From NCBI GenBank assembly GCA_900550645.1, contig URTA01000068.1, positions 1 to 12,950 of the forward strand: a stretch of 12,950 bases of DNA. Direction: 5' to 3'. The translations under genes were made by a program, and so were the position numbers. This document shows, in pieces, positions 12,656 to 12,950 of this stretch. This DNA is from an uncultured Porphyromonadaceae bacterium. GTDB lineage: Bacteria; Bacteroidota; Bacteroidia; Bacteroidales; Muribaculaceae. The notes beneath the pieces were generated by a model. That model ran no database searches. It had not been told where the DNA came from and saw only the letters and a program-made list of their open reading frames with translations. Each line of letters begins with the position of its first letter. Within the stretch, counting starts at the first letter, position 1.

Positions 12656-12950
12656 ATGACCGGCAAGAATATCATCTCCGTCGCGGTGTCACTCCTCCTG
12701 CTTTTGCTGGCGGGGATGGTGTCCGCTTGCAGCCAGCAGGATGGCTCTAAACCAACGTTGACGGTCACTATAGCGCCGCAGAAGTATCTGCTTGACAAGA
12801 TTACAGGTGACAAGTATGATGTCGTCTCGATGCTCTCTGCCAACGCCGACCCCGAGACCTACGACCCGACGGTAACGTCGATGATGGGTGTGCAGAAAAG
12901 CGACCTGTTTTTCCGCGTGGGGACGATAGGCTTCGAGCAGGCGGCGTTGG
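12656..12950 (+). CDS. Zinc/manganese ABC-transporter substrate-binding lipoprotein, N-terminal part
   Basis: An open frame from ATG 12656 runs off the right edge; 98 residues are visible. The N-terminus is a lipoprotein signal: a hydrophobic run (VAVSLLLLLLAGM) followed by a lipobox ending VSAC, with cysteine near residue 25, so the mature protein should be membrane-anchored. The sequence LTVTIAPQKYLLDKITGDKY, then SMLSANADPETYDPT and KSDLFFRVGTIGFE, fits the ZnuA/TroA cluster of metal-binding proteins that deliver Zn or Mn to an ABC importer. In classic ZnuA the DPHTYEPT motif supplies a metal-binding histidine; here it reads DPETYDPT, with glutamate, a form I believe is common in Bacteroidota homologues. 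The later ligands are outside the window. It starts 23 bases after trpS. Confidence 0.85.
   Translation, partial: MTGKNIISVAVSLLLLLLAGMVSACSQQDGSKPTLTVTIAPQKYLLDKITGDKYDVVSMLSANADPETYDPTVTSMMGVQKSDLFFRVGTIGFEQAAL

Noticed and set aside
1..12950. tRNA, rRNA, insertion sequences or integrase attachment sites
   Set aside because: No cloverleaf, rRNA motif, transposase frame or terminal inverted repeats with target duplication were found. The direct repeats present are explained by riboswitch and LRR duplication.

Overview
The window looks like a chromosomal segment from a gut-type Bacteroidota, most likely order Bacteroidales and possibly Muribaculaceae-like. The reasons are BspA-type leucine-rich-repeat (LRR_5) secreted proteins with a short C-terminal YNLQGVRV...GIYL tail, promoters of the Bacteroidota TTTG / TAnnTTTG form, no strong Shine-Dalgarno sequences, and a ZnuA-like lipoprotein with the NADPETYDP motif. 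The genus is inference.

Layout. Bases 1-155 (minus strand) are the 5' end of an AT-rich gene that runs off the edge. Bases 156-742 are a divergent intergenic region with two inverted repeats, a promoter and a cobalamin (B12) riboswitch. Then come two homologous secreted BspA-like proteins on the plus strand: 743-4585 (1280 aa, three modules) and 5216-7726 (836 aa, two modules). Each has its own cobalamin riboswitch leader upstream and its own hairpin terminator downstream. A third riboswitch leader (about 7965-8346) shares a perfect 233-bp block with the second one, but no sizeable gene follows it. There is only a 24-codon ORF and a hairpin/T-tract terminator before the convergent valS gene.

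The right part is housekeeping. It holds valS (8666-11299, minus), divergent from trpS (11550-12632, plus), and the start of a zinc/manganese ABC-transporter binding lipoprotein (from 12656, plus, cut by the window edge). The valS-trpS intergenic region carries recognisable promoters on both strands.

The unusual feature is the left half: three copies of a riboswitch leader, two of them driving modular surface or secreted LRR proteins and one apparently an orphan. Cobalamin riboswitches normally repress expression when B12 is plentiful. The simplest reading is therefore a set of secreted BspA-like proteins made under B12 limitation, plus either a decayed third unit or a B12-responsive small RNA. 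A direct role in B12 capture is possible but is only inference.
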